Assembly (NCBI RefSeq): GCF_014805625.2
Contig: NW_023998414.1
Coordinates: 7,716,238 to 7,780,237 of the forward strand
DNA from: Glossina fuscipes
Taxonomy: Eukaryota > Arthropoda > Insecta > Diptera > Glossinidae
Length of the DNA: 64,000 nt
Direction of reading: 5' to 3'
The first letter of the stretch is position 1; the number at the start of each line of letters is the position of its first letter. The notes under the pieces are model-generated. The model was not told the origin of the DNA. It searched no databases and worked only from the letters and a program-made list of their open reading frames with translations. This document shows positions 39,666 through 53,639 of the stretch, piece after piece. Position numbers and translations under genes: made by a program.

Positions 39666-39957
39666 TATGTATTTTATGTATGCATTATATGGTGTATACA
39701 TGTTTGCGTTTTTAAATTTTGTTTTATATTCTAAAAATGATTTAATATATAATAGTAAGTGTGATAAACGCAGCAAAGCAAAGAAATATATTTTAATAAA
39801 ATGATTATTACAAATATTTATGAATAAATTAAAATTAAAAAAAAAGGGGGAAAAAAATCGTTATCCAGAATATTTTTCTGAATAAACATAAAAACTATGT
39901 ATACGCCTTAGTATTAAATGAATATCATGTATTTTTGCAGTTGTATTAAATTACTTA

Positions 39958-39993
<36 letters not shown>

Positions 39994-40394
39994 AATTTAT
40001 AAATAAAAATGCTTAATATAATGAAATAAAAACAAAAAGAAAAAAAAATGACAAAATTAGTTATGTAGACAAACAACATTTGAAAGAATTCTTTTTTCTT
40101 AATGAAAAATATTAATAGTAAAAATTTTTCATTAAATGATTAACGCGTACTTTTGCATATATGTAGTAAGTAATAATATTTTAATTTATTATTAATAGTA
40201 ATTTAACAAAAAAAAAAAATAAAAATAAAAAATAAAAAAAATAAAAAATATATATATATAATTTCTTTCCCTAAAATATACAGGAAATTAATAATAAAAT
40301 AATCGGTTTTAATATGTTTTTGTGTAAGTATATACGTGTGTGTGTGTGTGTGTGTGTGTGTACATATACATACATAATGTCCTATTAGTTTATT

Positions 40395-40434
<40 letters not shown>

Positions 40435-41306
40435 TAATGAATATACTATGGAGACTGGCTTTCTGCTATCATCTGTATGCTTCCTTGCTTAATTTATCAT
40501 TATTTAGTTAAAATATATATTATATATATATATATATATAAAAATTTTTGCTTTTGTTACTCTACGACACAAAAATCAAATTTGGATTTTTTTTTTTACT
40601 CTGTCTTTACGAAAACTGACATGCTAGGACAATGCTTATAGATAGATCGAGATAAGATTGAGGATTTTCACAATAAAAAAAAAAAAAAAAAAAAAAAAAG
40701 GTATATATAAATAACTTGTCAACATTAAGATCAATTATTTCAAGCGAGGGGGGAAAAACATAACCGGCAAATTGTATTAATTTATATGATATATAATTTC
40801 GATAAATATTGAAATGCCCTAAAAGCTTTTAGCTTTCTTCCTCTTCCGTTCTGTGTAAGTATATCACAGTATCTACTACGGGGAACGGTATACCAAATTT
40901 GCAAAAATTCCTTGCAAATGCTACAACGTATCTAGTTATTGTATATATTTAGTCATCATGCACATATGTGCGTCCGTCTCGCCCAATCACGGGTACAATC
41001 TGCAAATATTATCTAGCAAAACAAACTTGTCTTGTCGCTCTCGATTATTAGGACCGCCTTATTGAAGCATATAATTCCATCTATGGATTTTGTTAATTTG
41101 TAGCCTTAAAATCGGACGTTTAAGTTTGATCTTGGGAAAGCTATTTTATTGACTCGAATTATAATCTCAAACATGATGAAATGTCTATGTCCGCAATTAA
41201 GCATAACAAAGTATTGTTTAATCATTTTTTGCTACTATTTTCTGACAGAGAGACTTCAGACGTCAGAGAAGGCGGACCATCGGGTTTAATCTTTCGTCTA
41301 TCAAGT

Positions 41307-41344
<38 letters not shown>

Positions 41345-42479
41345 TTTATCCAGTTTGTATCCGATATTTTTAATACAAATTCGATTTTTCGAGAAATATA
41401 TACAAACACTTATTTTTGTTGATTTCTCCGGATTTCACTAGAAATTGCAAAAAAAAAAAAATTATTTCTCTTCCCATGCAATCTTATGTTAGTTAATTGA
41501 AATTTTTTTAGTTGTTTATAAATGTATGTAAGGCAGTATAAGGCTTTTTTTTGCAAAAGTTATTTTCATTTTCTTATCTTTGATGCGATAAATTTTTTCT
41601 GTCATATAAAAAAATGCCAGTTTATGCAATAACTGTAAAATCAGAAAATAAGAGATATGTTATAACATTATATAGCCAATCAGGTCTGTTAATAATCGTG
41701 GTCGGCTTTTCTCTTAGCATATACATGCAAATCTATCGCAAGTTTATCGCCCGCTATTGCCAATATAACATTGCACGGCGTCGAATTTATATAACGCATA
41801 AGAAGTAGATATACCCTACACGATAATAAAAGTTTAAACACCCGAACTAAATGGCAATTATGCAAAACCCTTTAAATTGACCTGCTTATAGGCAAAGCTA
41901 TGCCTTCAAGTTTGAATTGAATTTTTAATTTAACCTGACCTTAGTGAATGTAAAGCATAGCCGATTAAGTTACATAAGTTGCATCATTCAAATTGTTTAA
42001 ATAATGAATAAATAAGATTTTATGAACTTTGGTTGATTTAAAAAAAAAAAAAAAAAAAAAATTAAATTAAAACTATATATCTTTGCAAAGAGATATTTGA
42101 CTCCAGAATTCCCTATTAGGATATCTACTTTCGCTTCGACTTCAAGCAGAACGATAATGAAGAAAGTTGTTTATAATAATAAGCTTATAAAGTGCTCGGA
42201 AATTTTCGTGCTTAGCAGCACGAGTTACAAATATTTGACAAATTTCCTATGATCTTTCGGATTTTTCTTCGCCATAGAAAACAAGCCAAGTCTTATACTA
42301 TATTAGCGAATTTTGTAGAATTGAGAAGAACATAAATAAAAGCACTATAATGGTTTAATATGCCTGCCATTAAATACCATATCCTACAACCAGCCTACAA
42401 CCGATATTTAATTGTTAACAAATGTAACTGTCTTTTTGACATGAAACTTTATATGGGCAGCGATAGGAAAAGTGTTCTG

Positions 42480-42690
42480 ATCCCAAGTGTTTTTAATAGC
42501 ATTCGTCATTTTGTTGAGCCAAATTTCAAGAATATATATTGTATATATATTAAAAAAAAAATGGACAGACATACAGACAGACATGCTTAGATCAAGTCAG
42601 AAAATAGTTTTGAGGTGATCGATATAATAAAGAGTGGGTCTGTCTAAAATCCGTCTAGGTGTTGCATATATTCACACAAATCGTTACACC
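42480..42690 (-). repeat. Dispersed repeat family A, reverse fragment
   Basis: The reverse complement reads '...gacagacccactctttatta...cgatcacctc', then 'tctaagcatgtctgtctg'. This fits the first blocks of family A. The rest is lost or strongly diverged. Confidence 0.45.
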
Positions 42691-43097
42691 ATACACATGT
42701 GAAACATGAACAAAAATGCAAATCAGTTAGTGCTTGATTTAGTACAAATCTGTGAATTAGTTCTAGGGCGCTCTCTACATAAGTGGTTCATAAGTTGTTC
42801 TTGTGAATTTTGACTATCGATAGAAAAAGAACTTGAATAGGAAATTTTCCGTTTTCTCTAAATGAATAAAAAAAATAAAAAATAAAAACATACACATATA
42901 TGATGGTCTATGATTAAAAGGGCCACTTAAGGTTACAAAGGCAACATATTAAAATGTCTTAGGGATCTGTTCGTGACACTTCTAGTTCCTACTGATTGTA
43001 ATTGCGCACTGAAACAGTTATATTTCGTTTTTGAAATTAAATTTTACTTCGTTCCCTTCTCCTATTTGCTGCTTCTGTGGCACCTTCCATTTCCTTC

Positions 43098-43135
<38 letters not shown>

Positions 43136-43828
43136 CAAGAAAGAAACTATTGAAGGTTTTTAGATGATTCGAGTGAAACATTAGCATCATCGAGCAACTC
43201 CATGTACTTTTCGTTCATTTTTTTATATTAGGCCGGGTGCTTCTGGCAACTACCCTCGCATTTTTCCGGATAAAAAACTCGATTCATTTTAGGAAGAGAT
43301 CATATAACATAATAACAAGTCAATGGTGATTAACTCACGAGCTTGTTTTTACTTTGAACAAATTTTCGATGGATTGTCCTACTTTTTAAAAAAAAAATTT
43401 AAAAGATATCTTTAATTATTTATTTGTTTTTTTTTTTGTTTGAGAGTAACCAAAAGTTTCAAAGGTCAAGCTTTACAAACAGATTTTTTGTTGGTGCAAT
43501 TTTCTTCTAGCGATTCATTTCAATATTTATACAATATGAAAATTATTTTTATAGAATTTTGATAATAAAAACATAGCATGTCACTGTTTTGCTCAATCTC
43601 TCCTCTTGTTTTTGTTATTCTTTTAGGAAAATTTTTTTTTTGTGCCATAGTTTCCTTTTGTTTTATAATAAATAAAAATGTACATTTTTTTTATTCTTTA
43701 TTACAATAATAATAAAATTCAACGTTCTTTTCTTTTAATTATTTTTAATCTAAAAAATTTTTACCTGTTTTTTTTTTTTTTTTTGTTTTGTTTTTAATAA
43801 TAATAATAATAATAATTTTATTTTTTCT

Positions 43829-44228
43829 NNNNNNNNNNNNNNNNNNNNNNNNNNNNNNNNNNNNNNNNNNNNNNNNNNNNNNNNNNNNNNNNNNNNNNNN
43901 NNNNNNNNNNNNNNNNNNNNNNNNNNNNNNNNNNNNNNNNNNNNNNNNNNNNNNNNNNNNNNNNNNNNNNNNNNNNNNNNNNNNNNNNNNNNNNNNNNNN
44001 NNNNNNNNNNNNNNNNNNNNNNNNNNNNNNNNNNNNNNNNNNNNNNNNNNNNNNNNNNNNNNNNNNNNNNNNNNNNNNNNNNNNNNNNNNNNNNNNNNNN
44101 NNNNNNNNNNNNNNNNNNNNNNNNNNNNNNNNNNNNNNNNNNNNNNNNNNNNNNNNNNNNNNNNNNNNNNNNNNNNNNNNNNNNNNNNNNNNNNNNNNNN
44201 NNNNNNNNNNNNNNNNNNNNNNNNNNNN
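43829..44228. other. Assembly gap (400 N)
   Basis: Four hundred N in a row, flanked by poly(T), (AAT)n and other low-complexity DNA. Its size may be an estimate from paired reads. Confidence 0.97.
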
Positions 44229-44347
44229 CTTCTAAATTTGTTTTTAAACGGTGATAATTGTTTTTTAAATTATATTTAACAATAATAATTATTTAAAAAT
44301 ATTTATTACAGTCCACTTAACAACTATTATTAATTTTTTCAATAGTA

Positions 44348-44350
<3 letters not shown>

Positions 44351-44396
<46 letters not shown>
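44351..44396. repeat. (TA)n microsatellite
   Basis: About 22 TA units just right of the assembly gap. Confidence 0.9.
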
Positions 44397-44401
<5 letters not shown>

Positions 44402-44559
44402 AGTTTTTTTTTTTTCTTGTTTGTATGTGTTTTTGTATATGAGGTTTTCATATATATACTACATATATATATTTATATATAGATATTTATACTCATATAT
44501 TCCGTAAATTTGGAGCGATTAGTGGACGTTGAAGTGGAAAAATGTTGCATATCTAATAT

Positions 44560-45290
44560 CGCTTCGGTGACTGCACTTGTGGTGGTGCAGTTAGTGCGAA
44601 CGTATGTAATACCCAGTAGGGCTTAAAAAATTTACCGAATTATACCGATCGATTCAGAATCATTGTTTAAATCGAACTGAGCCTGTCTCTCCGTCTGATT
44701 TCTTTCCATCTACAAGTCACAATTTTTAAGGTATTCTGATGACATTTGTGTACACAGACGTACTTTGGTCCGAGAACGAACGCTATTGAAAATGGTTTGG
44801 ATCGGTCCACTTTTCCGACCAATCCCCATAATAACGCCCTCGTCTAAAAAATCATTATATGAAAAAAAAAAATTGCAATTTTCAAATTTCTCGGGACGTA
44901 AACTGTGAACCGGTTCGGGCAGTTTAATTAACTCCCTTTCATATAACTGTTTCTGCGGAAAATGAAGCTGGTGAAAGTTGGCTCATAATAGTAAATTGGC
45001 AAAAAAATCCACCTTAGTAGGATTTTCGTGAAACGTAAACCCTTTAATGAAAAAAAACTACTGATCGCTAATTTTTTTGTGTGATGAAGATTTGCTCATG
45101 ATAATAATTAATTAAGCCCATGTTAAATATCTCGTGAGTAGTAAGCTCTTCCGAAAAGGCTAAATTTTTAATATTTTATGATGAAACTTGGTTCATAGGA
45201 GCGTTTTAGCAGAAAAAAATTAAATTAACGGTAGGGAATTCGGATCACATAGGTCAATTTTTTATAGGCGCTATCACGAAACGTAAACAC
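44560..45290 (+). repeat. Dispersed repeat family A, longest copy
   Basis: Contains 'gtgcgaacgtatgtaatacc', 'ccgatcgattcagaatcat', 'gcctgtctctccgtctgatt', 'acagacgtactttggtccga', 'acgaacgctattgaaaatgg' and 'gatcggtccacttttcc', then 'atcattatatgaaaa' and 'ttgcaattttcaaattt'. It goes on for about 400 bp with blocks ('gtagggaattcggatcac', 'ctatcacgaaacgtaaac') that also appear near 5790 and 36565. It is the best template for a consensus. Confidence 0.6.
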
Positions 45291-45411
45291 TTACATATAT
45301 ACATATAAATATGTTTTTATTTCATTTTTTGTTTATTTTTAGTTGACATTGGTTTTATTGTGAAATATTTTTGTTGTTGAGTCTTACTTTTACCGACAAA
45401 TAAAGGAAAAT

Positions 45412-45545
45412 TTTATATATATATATATATATACATATATACATATATACATATATACAATATTTATATAAAATATATATATATATATATATATATTTTA
45501 TATATATATATTAATATATATATATATATGTATACATATATATAC
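45412..45545. repeat. (TA)n-rich tract
   Basis: Around 130 bp of TA repeats with ATACATATATAC units. Confidence 0.9.
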
Positions 45546-47034
45546 AATGTCGAGCAAAAAAATATATGCATAAGTTTTATATTATCATATTTCTGCTGAC
45601 TGTTTTTGTTCTTTTCTTAATAAAATTATTTTGATTTGATGTAAGTATGAATTGTTAAGCTGGTTGCATTCGTTTTGCAATCGTTTTTACAGCTTTCTTC
45701 TTTTCGACTATTTTTTTTTTTTTTTTTGGATACAAAATGCATTCAACTAATGAATGCTACATCATCGTCCAACGGCGAAATGTCTTTTTTTTAACCGAGT
45801 AAAATTATATATATTAGATATATATATATATATTTTGTTTTCTAAATCAAAGATAGCTTTATTCTTTTCTGAATCCGATTTAATTTTTAATTTTTGATCA
45901 AAAAATGTACGTCTACGGGAGCGCAACAACGACGCAATTTGCCATTGAAACGTATGAACTTTCTCTCTATCTCTCTCTCTTTCTTCTTTTTCTTCTGGCT
46001 GAGCTTTAACATTTCAAAACCTCATCAGGCAGACTGACAGATAGTACCGTGTATGTGTAGTCTGCTTTCATATCTTTCTTTTCAAGGAGCTCGGTATTGA
46101 AGAAGCCTTTGTAAATTTGCAAGGCAGTATAATTATATATACATACGAGTGTAAAGGGAATAATAATTTGGGGCAGTAAAAAAGATACGAAAAATTCATT
46201 TTTTAGATTACAATTTTTTTTTTTTTAGTTAAACAGTATTTTTCTTTTGTGTGGTTTTTGTGAAAAACACACTAGTAGTTAGATTGTATTACTAGAAACT
46301 TGAATATTGGAAAATACCTTGATTTTCCAATCATCGGATATGATAGAGAATTTCATTTTGAGTTGAGAGAAACCGGATCTTGTTCACTATTGAACCGATA
46401 TTTTTAAAATTAAAAATTATTTTACAAAAATTGACTTTAGCTTAGTATTGGCTAATTGATTAATATTAGTTAGATCGTTGTCCATATCAAAAAGTTTAAA
46501 CTTTTTGTTTTTTCATTATTCATTTTTATAATGGGCATCAATTTGTTTTGCTTTCTTGCGCATTGTTACATGATTTAAAATTGCTTGGGAATGCCGAAGG
46601 AATATAAATGAATGAACGAATGAATGAACTGAATGACTACTAAGACTATATTATATGAGGAGCTTTAAATAATAAAAGTATACTTTTGGAAAATTTAATG
46701 CAAAATATTTGCCAAAAAAATAATATCGTATTATTTATTACGCAATCATATATAATAATAATAATAAGTTTTTGGTAAAAGACTTTGTTAAAGAAAAAAC
46801 GAAGAGAGTCACCCACCAAATAATTTACTAATTTTTTTTTCCTATTTGTTACAATTTTCACATTTTTTTTTTTTTTTTTTTTGGGTAACTTTTATAGGTA
46901 ACGATGTATTCATTTGTTTTAAGAAGAAGCAAAGCAGATTTTTTTTTTTTTTTTTTTTGTTAGCAATTGAGAACAAAATGAATGTATAATAGTTTAAGTT
47001 GCATGTATATTAAGTTGCCCGCCAGTGTATAAAT

Positions 47035-47069
<35 letters not shown>

Positions 47070-48151
47070 TATAAAGATATGATTGATATTCAAATTATTG
47101 TAAAAAATGTTTCAATAATCAAAAAATAAAATAAAATAAAAATACGTATTCTTAAGATGCATTTGTTAAACTTAATTCTAAACTTTTTTCATTTTAGTTT
47201 GAAAATATAACTTGAAAAGGGTAGGGTGGCCTTTTTCCCTAGCAACTGCAAAGAAAGTGAAGAATACTTTGAATTAATTGCTTATAATCGTAAATATATT
47301 TAATATAATGAACGAATAGAGTTTTTTATTCCCGTGTCACGAACGAATCGCGTCAAAAGCAAAATTTACAATGTTTCGTCCGATACACGCAAGCAAATAA
47401 TTTATCACTACAAATGAAAATAATGGTGGTCGGTCAGTCATTGCCTTTTAAGTACTGCTCTCTTCCCATATTCATGCCGTTGATCACAAGCGAATTAACA
47501 CCTTTTGCAGATAAATCATTGGCTTGATTAGATTTGAGTCTGGGCAATTTTTGAGACGATTTTCCACTACATACAATTCAATTCAAAATTCATGAAGGAA
47601 CATATGATTAGCTCTCTCTCTCTCTCTCTTCTTCGTTCTTTCCAATTTATAGAAAAGCAAAGTGTCTTGTAATTATGGCAACAGAATGATGAAAGCAATA
47701 CTTTAAAGTAACAGTAACAGTAACAGCAATTTCGAAAAGGAGTTGAAAAAAAATCGACAGTGGAATGATTGTAAAAAGAGCGTGCAAGTCCAAAGGAGGC
47801 GTTAATTATCAGCCACATGCTATTGAATAGAAGTCAACGACTGCGATGTTACTGACTTAATCAGCGCATGTTAGCTAACTTCTAACATTGTCCAGACAGA
47901 CACCATTCTAAATAGAATGACTTTGATGGATTAAAATTCCAACTCTACGATAAAGTAGTTATATAAAATATGTTGTATTTTCTTTTTTTTATATTTATAT
48001 ACATCATTTTCATACTTACTCATATATAAAAATAATAGATGATCGAGCAATTTTAACCTTTTTTTTTAGATTTTCGATGACGATGATAGCGATAAACACG
48101 ACTACATCGTCTACGTCGTCGTTTAACAGTCCAATAACAGTTCAGCAATCA

Positions 48152-50993
48152 TCACTCTTTCATCATGCTACCACTTGCTGCAGAAACATTTGCTGTAGGT
48201 GCGGTATTCATTAACTTGTGCTGCGGTATTACAGTTAAACTTTTAGGTATCTTGGAAAGCAGAATTTGCTGTTGTTGCTGTTGCTGTTGCTGGTGTTTAA
48301 GAGCATTTGCGTGTGTGAGAGTGGAGGCAGGTGAAGAATTTGTATTATGTTTAGGTAAAAGCAAAGGAAGTTTTGGTGTAACAGTAGATCCCATGTTACC
48401 GGCACCTGCACTAGCAGCGGCGGCACCATTGAGCAACAACTGATTGGCGTCAGGAAAATTATTCCAAAGCCACGAAGCGTTATTCAGGGAAGCAGCATTA
48501 TTGGCTGCATTAACATTTGTGTTGGCAGCATTGGTGATGGCATTGGCAAGCAACGGCATCATGGGAGCAGGGAAACTGGAGCTCGCGGAGCTAACTGTCG
48601 CCTGTAAGGGAGGAACATTTGAAATATTGCTGCTAGAAGTTGGCGGAGGCTTGGGAGCTATTGGTTGATATCGCGGTGGAGCGCCCATAGTTGATGCAGA
48701 GTTATTAGCGCTAGAAGCTGTTTTAAGGAAGTTTTGCTGATGCTGCATTATTTGCAATTGCAAAAGTTGTTGTTGAGCTATTTGTTGCCGCTGTTGCTGC
48801 TGACGATCCGCGGCAACCAAAGCAGCTACCGATTTGCTCAAACTTTGTACGCTAGGTTTTTGTAAATGATGTTGCTGTTGTTGTTGTTGTTGTTGTTGCT
48901 GCTGCTGCTGCTGCTGCTGATGTTGTTGCTGGTGTTGTTGTTGGGTTTGTTGCTGTTTGGTTTCTTGTCTTTTTTTGGAAGCTTTTAACATTTGATCTCG
49001 CATCAGTTTCTCACGCCTTAAAATGCACATACGATTATAATCAAATATCGAAATGAGGAATGGTTTGCCGCCAGATTGCACTTGCACCAGCCCAGGCAAA
49101 CGTCGACCGTCGGCTGTTTGATAGAGTGGCCCATTTTTATGTAATAAATTTTGATTTTCCTCTACCGGCATGAGAGTCGGACGCCAACTTTTGCTTTGCA
49201 AGCGCTCTTGTGGTGTTAAAGTGTCTGGCAATATTACCACATTGGGTGGAGGTCTGGAATTACCCGATTTTCCCAATAATTGTGGACGTTTATTGACATT
49301 TGAAGCGGTGCTTGAACTACTATTGTGACTGAGTTGACTGCCAGATCGTCTCTGCAAACTAACTAACTCTGGCGGTGAGCTAAGCAGCGAGGCAGTAGTC
49401 TTAGGTTGTTGCTGAGCTGCTGCGGCTGCTTCCAATTGATTACCTAACAATTTGTTGGCCACGTCGAGAATTTTCTGTTGCTTACTTTCAGTGGTGGTGG
49501 ATGCAGACGATGGATGCGTAACGGATCTTAAACAGCTGGCGGCATTAGATGAAATCGAGGCGGAAGAAGGAGCAGGTGTAGCAGTGCAACTGATTGGTAA
49601 AATCTCTACAGATTTATTTATGCCTAATAGATTGCATTTGAGTATACTGCGACTATTACTATTGCTGTTGTTATTGATAGCAGTCGAAGTCAATGATACA
49701 GTACCGGATGAATTCGTTAACGCCAAGGTCGGCGTTGTCGTTGTTATAACGTTCCCCGAAGCAATTAGATTATCTTTTAGTAGTGATTTCTGCGGTGAGG
49801 GCGTAGTTCTCTTACTACTGCTGTTGTCCTTGGGACGTGCTATTATAGTGACTGCGTTGGTACTTAATTGTTTCGTAAGTTTATCCACAGATAAGCTGCG
49901 AGATCGCAGTTGTGAATGAATATTATGTTTATTAGTAGTTGAAAAGGAGGAATCTTGTATGGGCGTGGAAGAGGTGCTTAGTTTTGAAATTTCAGTCATT
50001 TCAACATCTGGAGTTTCAACAACGTCATCGTCGTCGTCATCATCGTCTTCGTTAATCTCTACGGTAGGTATTTCGGGTTCGGGTACTTTCTTAGAATTAA
50101 CAGACTGATCAATTGCCTTAGGAGAAGGTTCCTGCAGACCTCCACAATGCCCCTGATCGTAAGAAGTCAGACGTTGTCTAACAGTTTGTGTATAGACGCT
50201 GGCGTTCGAAGAGGCGTTTGGTGATAAATTCAAATCACCATTACGGAAATACTTCTCGAGAAGTATGAGATGTCGCAAAAATGAACTTTGATTGCCGTAT
50301 GGTTTTTGAAGTTCCTCCCATAATCTCCTTGTTGGTTCATCATATTGCAAAAAAGTTTGTACTCGCGTCCAACCTTCTGGTGTTCGTTGACTCGCATTAC
50401 TGCCGAATGGAACTTTAAAATGTAAACCCAAATCTTCCTCACCCGGAAATAGTTCACGCATCGAAATATTAGGATTGGCCCGTAAAACGGTTGATATATC
50501 AGTAGACGATGCACCTTTTTCTGTATTCGTAACAGTAGTAGTATTGCTTTGCAAAATGGCCTTGAGCTTTGACATTTGTTGGGCTTCATTTGGAGGAGAC
50601 GGTGATTGATTGATACTTGCGTTGATATTATTCGCTGATACTAACGATGATTGATTAGATGAGTCGGTATTTGAAGCATTGCCTTCATAATCGCGATCCA
50701 TGGTTTCTATCGCATTTTCTACTAATAGTACATTACTTGTTACCGTAGCTTTTGTACTTTCGGAACAAATTTCCAACGAATTGCTGGAATCCATAGGAGA
50801 TGGAGGACTTTCCTTGGCAGCTGAAGACTCATCGTCAACTGTAGCCGTTAAGGATGCTTTATTAGGAGACGACTCTTGTAAATTTGTGGTACTATTTGAA
50901 TCGTTATTGGCGGCTGATCCATTATTATCCTCCTCATCTGCTTCCGATGCTTCATCACTGCTTTCATGGATGTTGTGGAAGTGTAATAATCTT

Positions 50994-51025
<32 letters not shown>

Positions 51026-52249
51026 TAAATTAATAATAAACATGTTCGATATTATTCACGAGTATGTATAAAAGGTTTATTCCGCTTAGCAAATTTTAAA
51101 ATTAAAAATAAAAAAAATCTTACCGTTTACGATAATTTTTAATAAATTCGGCTTTCTGGGATTTAGGGGGTTTCATTATTAAATTGGCAAAGTAACGACA
51201 CACTTTACATGCAGCGGTGCCAATGTCTAATTGAACTGGTATACCCATGTCCGATAGAGCCTTCTCTAAGCGATTAGTGTCCTTAAACACAAACAAGTTC
51301 ACGTTTTGGATTCGCATAAGGATTCTCTTTAATGTATATAATCATCACTTACCGATGGCATGCGATAGATTTGGTTTTTAGCTAATCGTCGCTTACATAA
51401 AACGCATCCCGAATATTGTATAATGGTATCGTAGTGAGCTTGGCATAGCCACACGCACAGAGAACCGGTTGGCATTTCGAAATTCAGCAAGAATTTCTTA
51501 ATAGTTTTTCTTATACATTTGCGACGTAAGGAATGAACTGCCGGATTTACACAATCAGTTACTACACATTTGCGGGGATTGTTTGCGGAGTTCGAATTTT
51601 TGCTGTTATTTGTATTTATCGTTGATTCGGTAACATCGTCATTGGCGTCATCTTCCCCAGGCGCTGGTTGATCATGAATCGGTTTTCCTGTAATGGCAGA
51701 GGTGGTGGAAGCTGACATATTTTCTAAATTGCCCGGTGCTGATAAGCGCTTTTTATATGACGGTACATTCGCGCGACGATCCACGTGACGAAAACAGGCA
51801 TCACACAAACAATTGTCGACGGTTAGCTTTTCTTCATCTTTATCACATTCAAAGCAAAAATGAGTTTTTTTTTTTTTTTTTTCAATTAACCAAATCCTTT
51901 ACTTGCTCCACTTACTTGCTAATATCTTTTGTTGTCTTTCAAGAGATTTAATTTGCCCAACATGGCAAGGTGTATCGTACAGTCCAAATTTACCGCTACA
52001 GTAGAAACATTGATCCTCACATAGCCGCTCAGGATGAAATTTGAACGATGAAGCCTTTTCCGGTATTAAAATTTCTTCTTTTTCATCTTTTTTGGAACTG
52101 ACACTGGCTGCTCCATGATTTTCATGCTGGTCTGAATTGGAAGAATCTATAGTAAGAGTTTGGTTGTGATTTGTAGACGTAAAACACACACACACACGCA
52201 ACGAACAAAACATGTATACCGCGATGAAAAAAAAGATACACAAAAAAAA

Positions 52250-52280
<31 letters not shown>

Positions 52281-53601
52281 ATTATGTAAAGGAAGAAAAG
52301 AATAAGAAACAAAAATTTAAAAAGAAAAAGAAAACTTAAATTTTTATTCTTATAACAAAAACAACAATCATGTTAGTGAATATTTTATGATGATCAATAA
52401 AAAAAAAACAAAAAAATAGATGAAACATTGCAAAAGAAAAAAAATCCTTCCGCATCAGAGATAATCTCCATCATCGGAATTTACAGTTTTGAGAGCTTTT
52501 TAGTAATCAATTCTGTTCACATATTTTCAATGCGATTGATTACTCTTCTCTACGATAGCTTGTACGCTCGTATATTATTATACGAGAATCAAATATTCGC
52601 ATGCATAAAAATCCATCTCGGAAATTCCACAGTCTATAAACTGCGTATTTACTGTTAACGGTTAACGGTTAACGGTTATCATCCTTTACGCCCTGTCCTA
52701 AATTCTTTCGTGTATAATTTTATTACTTGATTTGATTTTATTTTTGATTGATATTTAGAGTCGTTTCGGGTTAGTCTTCAAGATTACCTTAAAACGGGTT
52801 TTATTCGCAAAGAAAATGGACATAAGTTCTTGTCTTTTTGCAAATAATATTCCGATTAGCTTGAGAAATCAGTAACTTGACGAATCAATAAATTTTATTG
52901 AATTGATATTCAATATCTAGCTATGACTGACTTTCTAAATACTCAAATAATTGGAAAGCACTCTGTTCGCGTTGACTTGATGGTTGATTATTCAGTGAGC
53001 GTGGAGGATAATATTCAAGAAAAAGTCATTAAGTTCAAACACCGAAAGTTGCGGGAAAAGGTAATACATACAGAAAACATTTATTTACACATTATGAACG
53101 TGCACCCACCAAGTTTTGAGGTGGTGTCGCTGTAATGGGTACTACTAGTAATAATGTAAGACGGCTGATGATGATGATGGAGATGCTGATAACTATTTGA
53201 GCTGTTAGAACGATTATTATGAGATTTTCTAGCATACGAGGTGGTAGTAGCGGTAGTAGTAGTAGATAAATGATTACACGATTGTGATAAAGCTATTCTA
53301 GTGTTAGAGGTAGTTGTTGTAGTTGTTACATAAAAACTAGGAATACAAGTTGTGGAAGAAGTATATGATTTCTGTAGCGCACCTTCATTCTGTAATTGAA
53401 GAATAAATAAATAAATAAATATCAGTTAAGTTTTAAGCAGCGTTTGCAAAAGCAGCCTCCCGACGACGACTTACCTCATTTTGTATTGTGTAATAATTAT
53501 CCTCACCGTGAGTCTCACGGTCGTGCTGATTGCGATCGCTATTATTAGTACCATGAGCGCGACCACGCCCCTTTTGGAATGTCATCTTAAGCGATTGCCG
53601 T

Positions 53602-53639
<38 letters not shown>

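Larger units (their letters stand above)
33123..48151. other. Long gene-poor region, repeats and a gap
   Basis: About 15 kb in which I find no gene I can support. It contains a SINE copy (36269), reverse copies of family A (35.3 and 42.6 kb), forward copies (37.9 and 44.6 kb), and family B copies (36.8 and 38.9 kb). It also holds many TA, CA, AAT and poly(A/T) tracts and a 400-N gap. The longest open frames are low-complexity or lie in repeats. Very AT-rich DNA from 39.4 to 48.1 kb could be introns or the 3' UTR of an unseen gene. Confidence 0.5.

Noticed and set aside
39529..39804. Plus-strand Tyr/Ile-rich frame
   Set aside because: It is a (TA)n tract translated as IYIY repeats.
49452..49919. 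Plus-strand frames opposite the large nuclear gene, also 53793-54050, 54416-55195 and 55616-56269
   Set aside because: They mirror Ser/Thr/Gln-rich codons of the minus-strand exons. Composition (poly-Leu, Val, Ser) is what an antisense shadow gives.
51327..51352. A 26-bp intron in the large nuclear gene (GTAAGT to AAAG)
   Set aside because: Too short to be spliced. A better acceptor (GTTTAAG at 51282) gives a 71-bp intron with the right phase.
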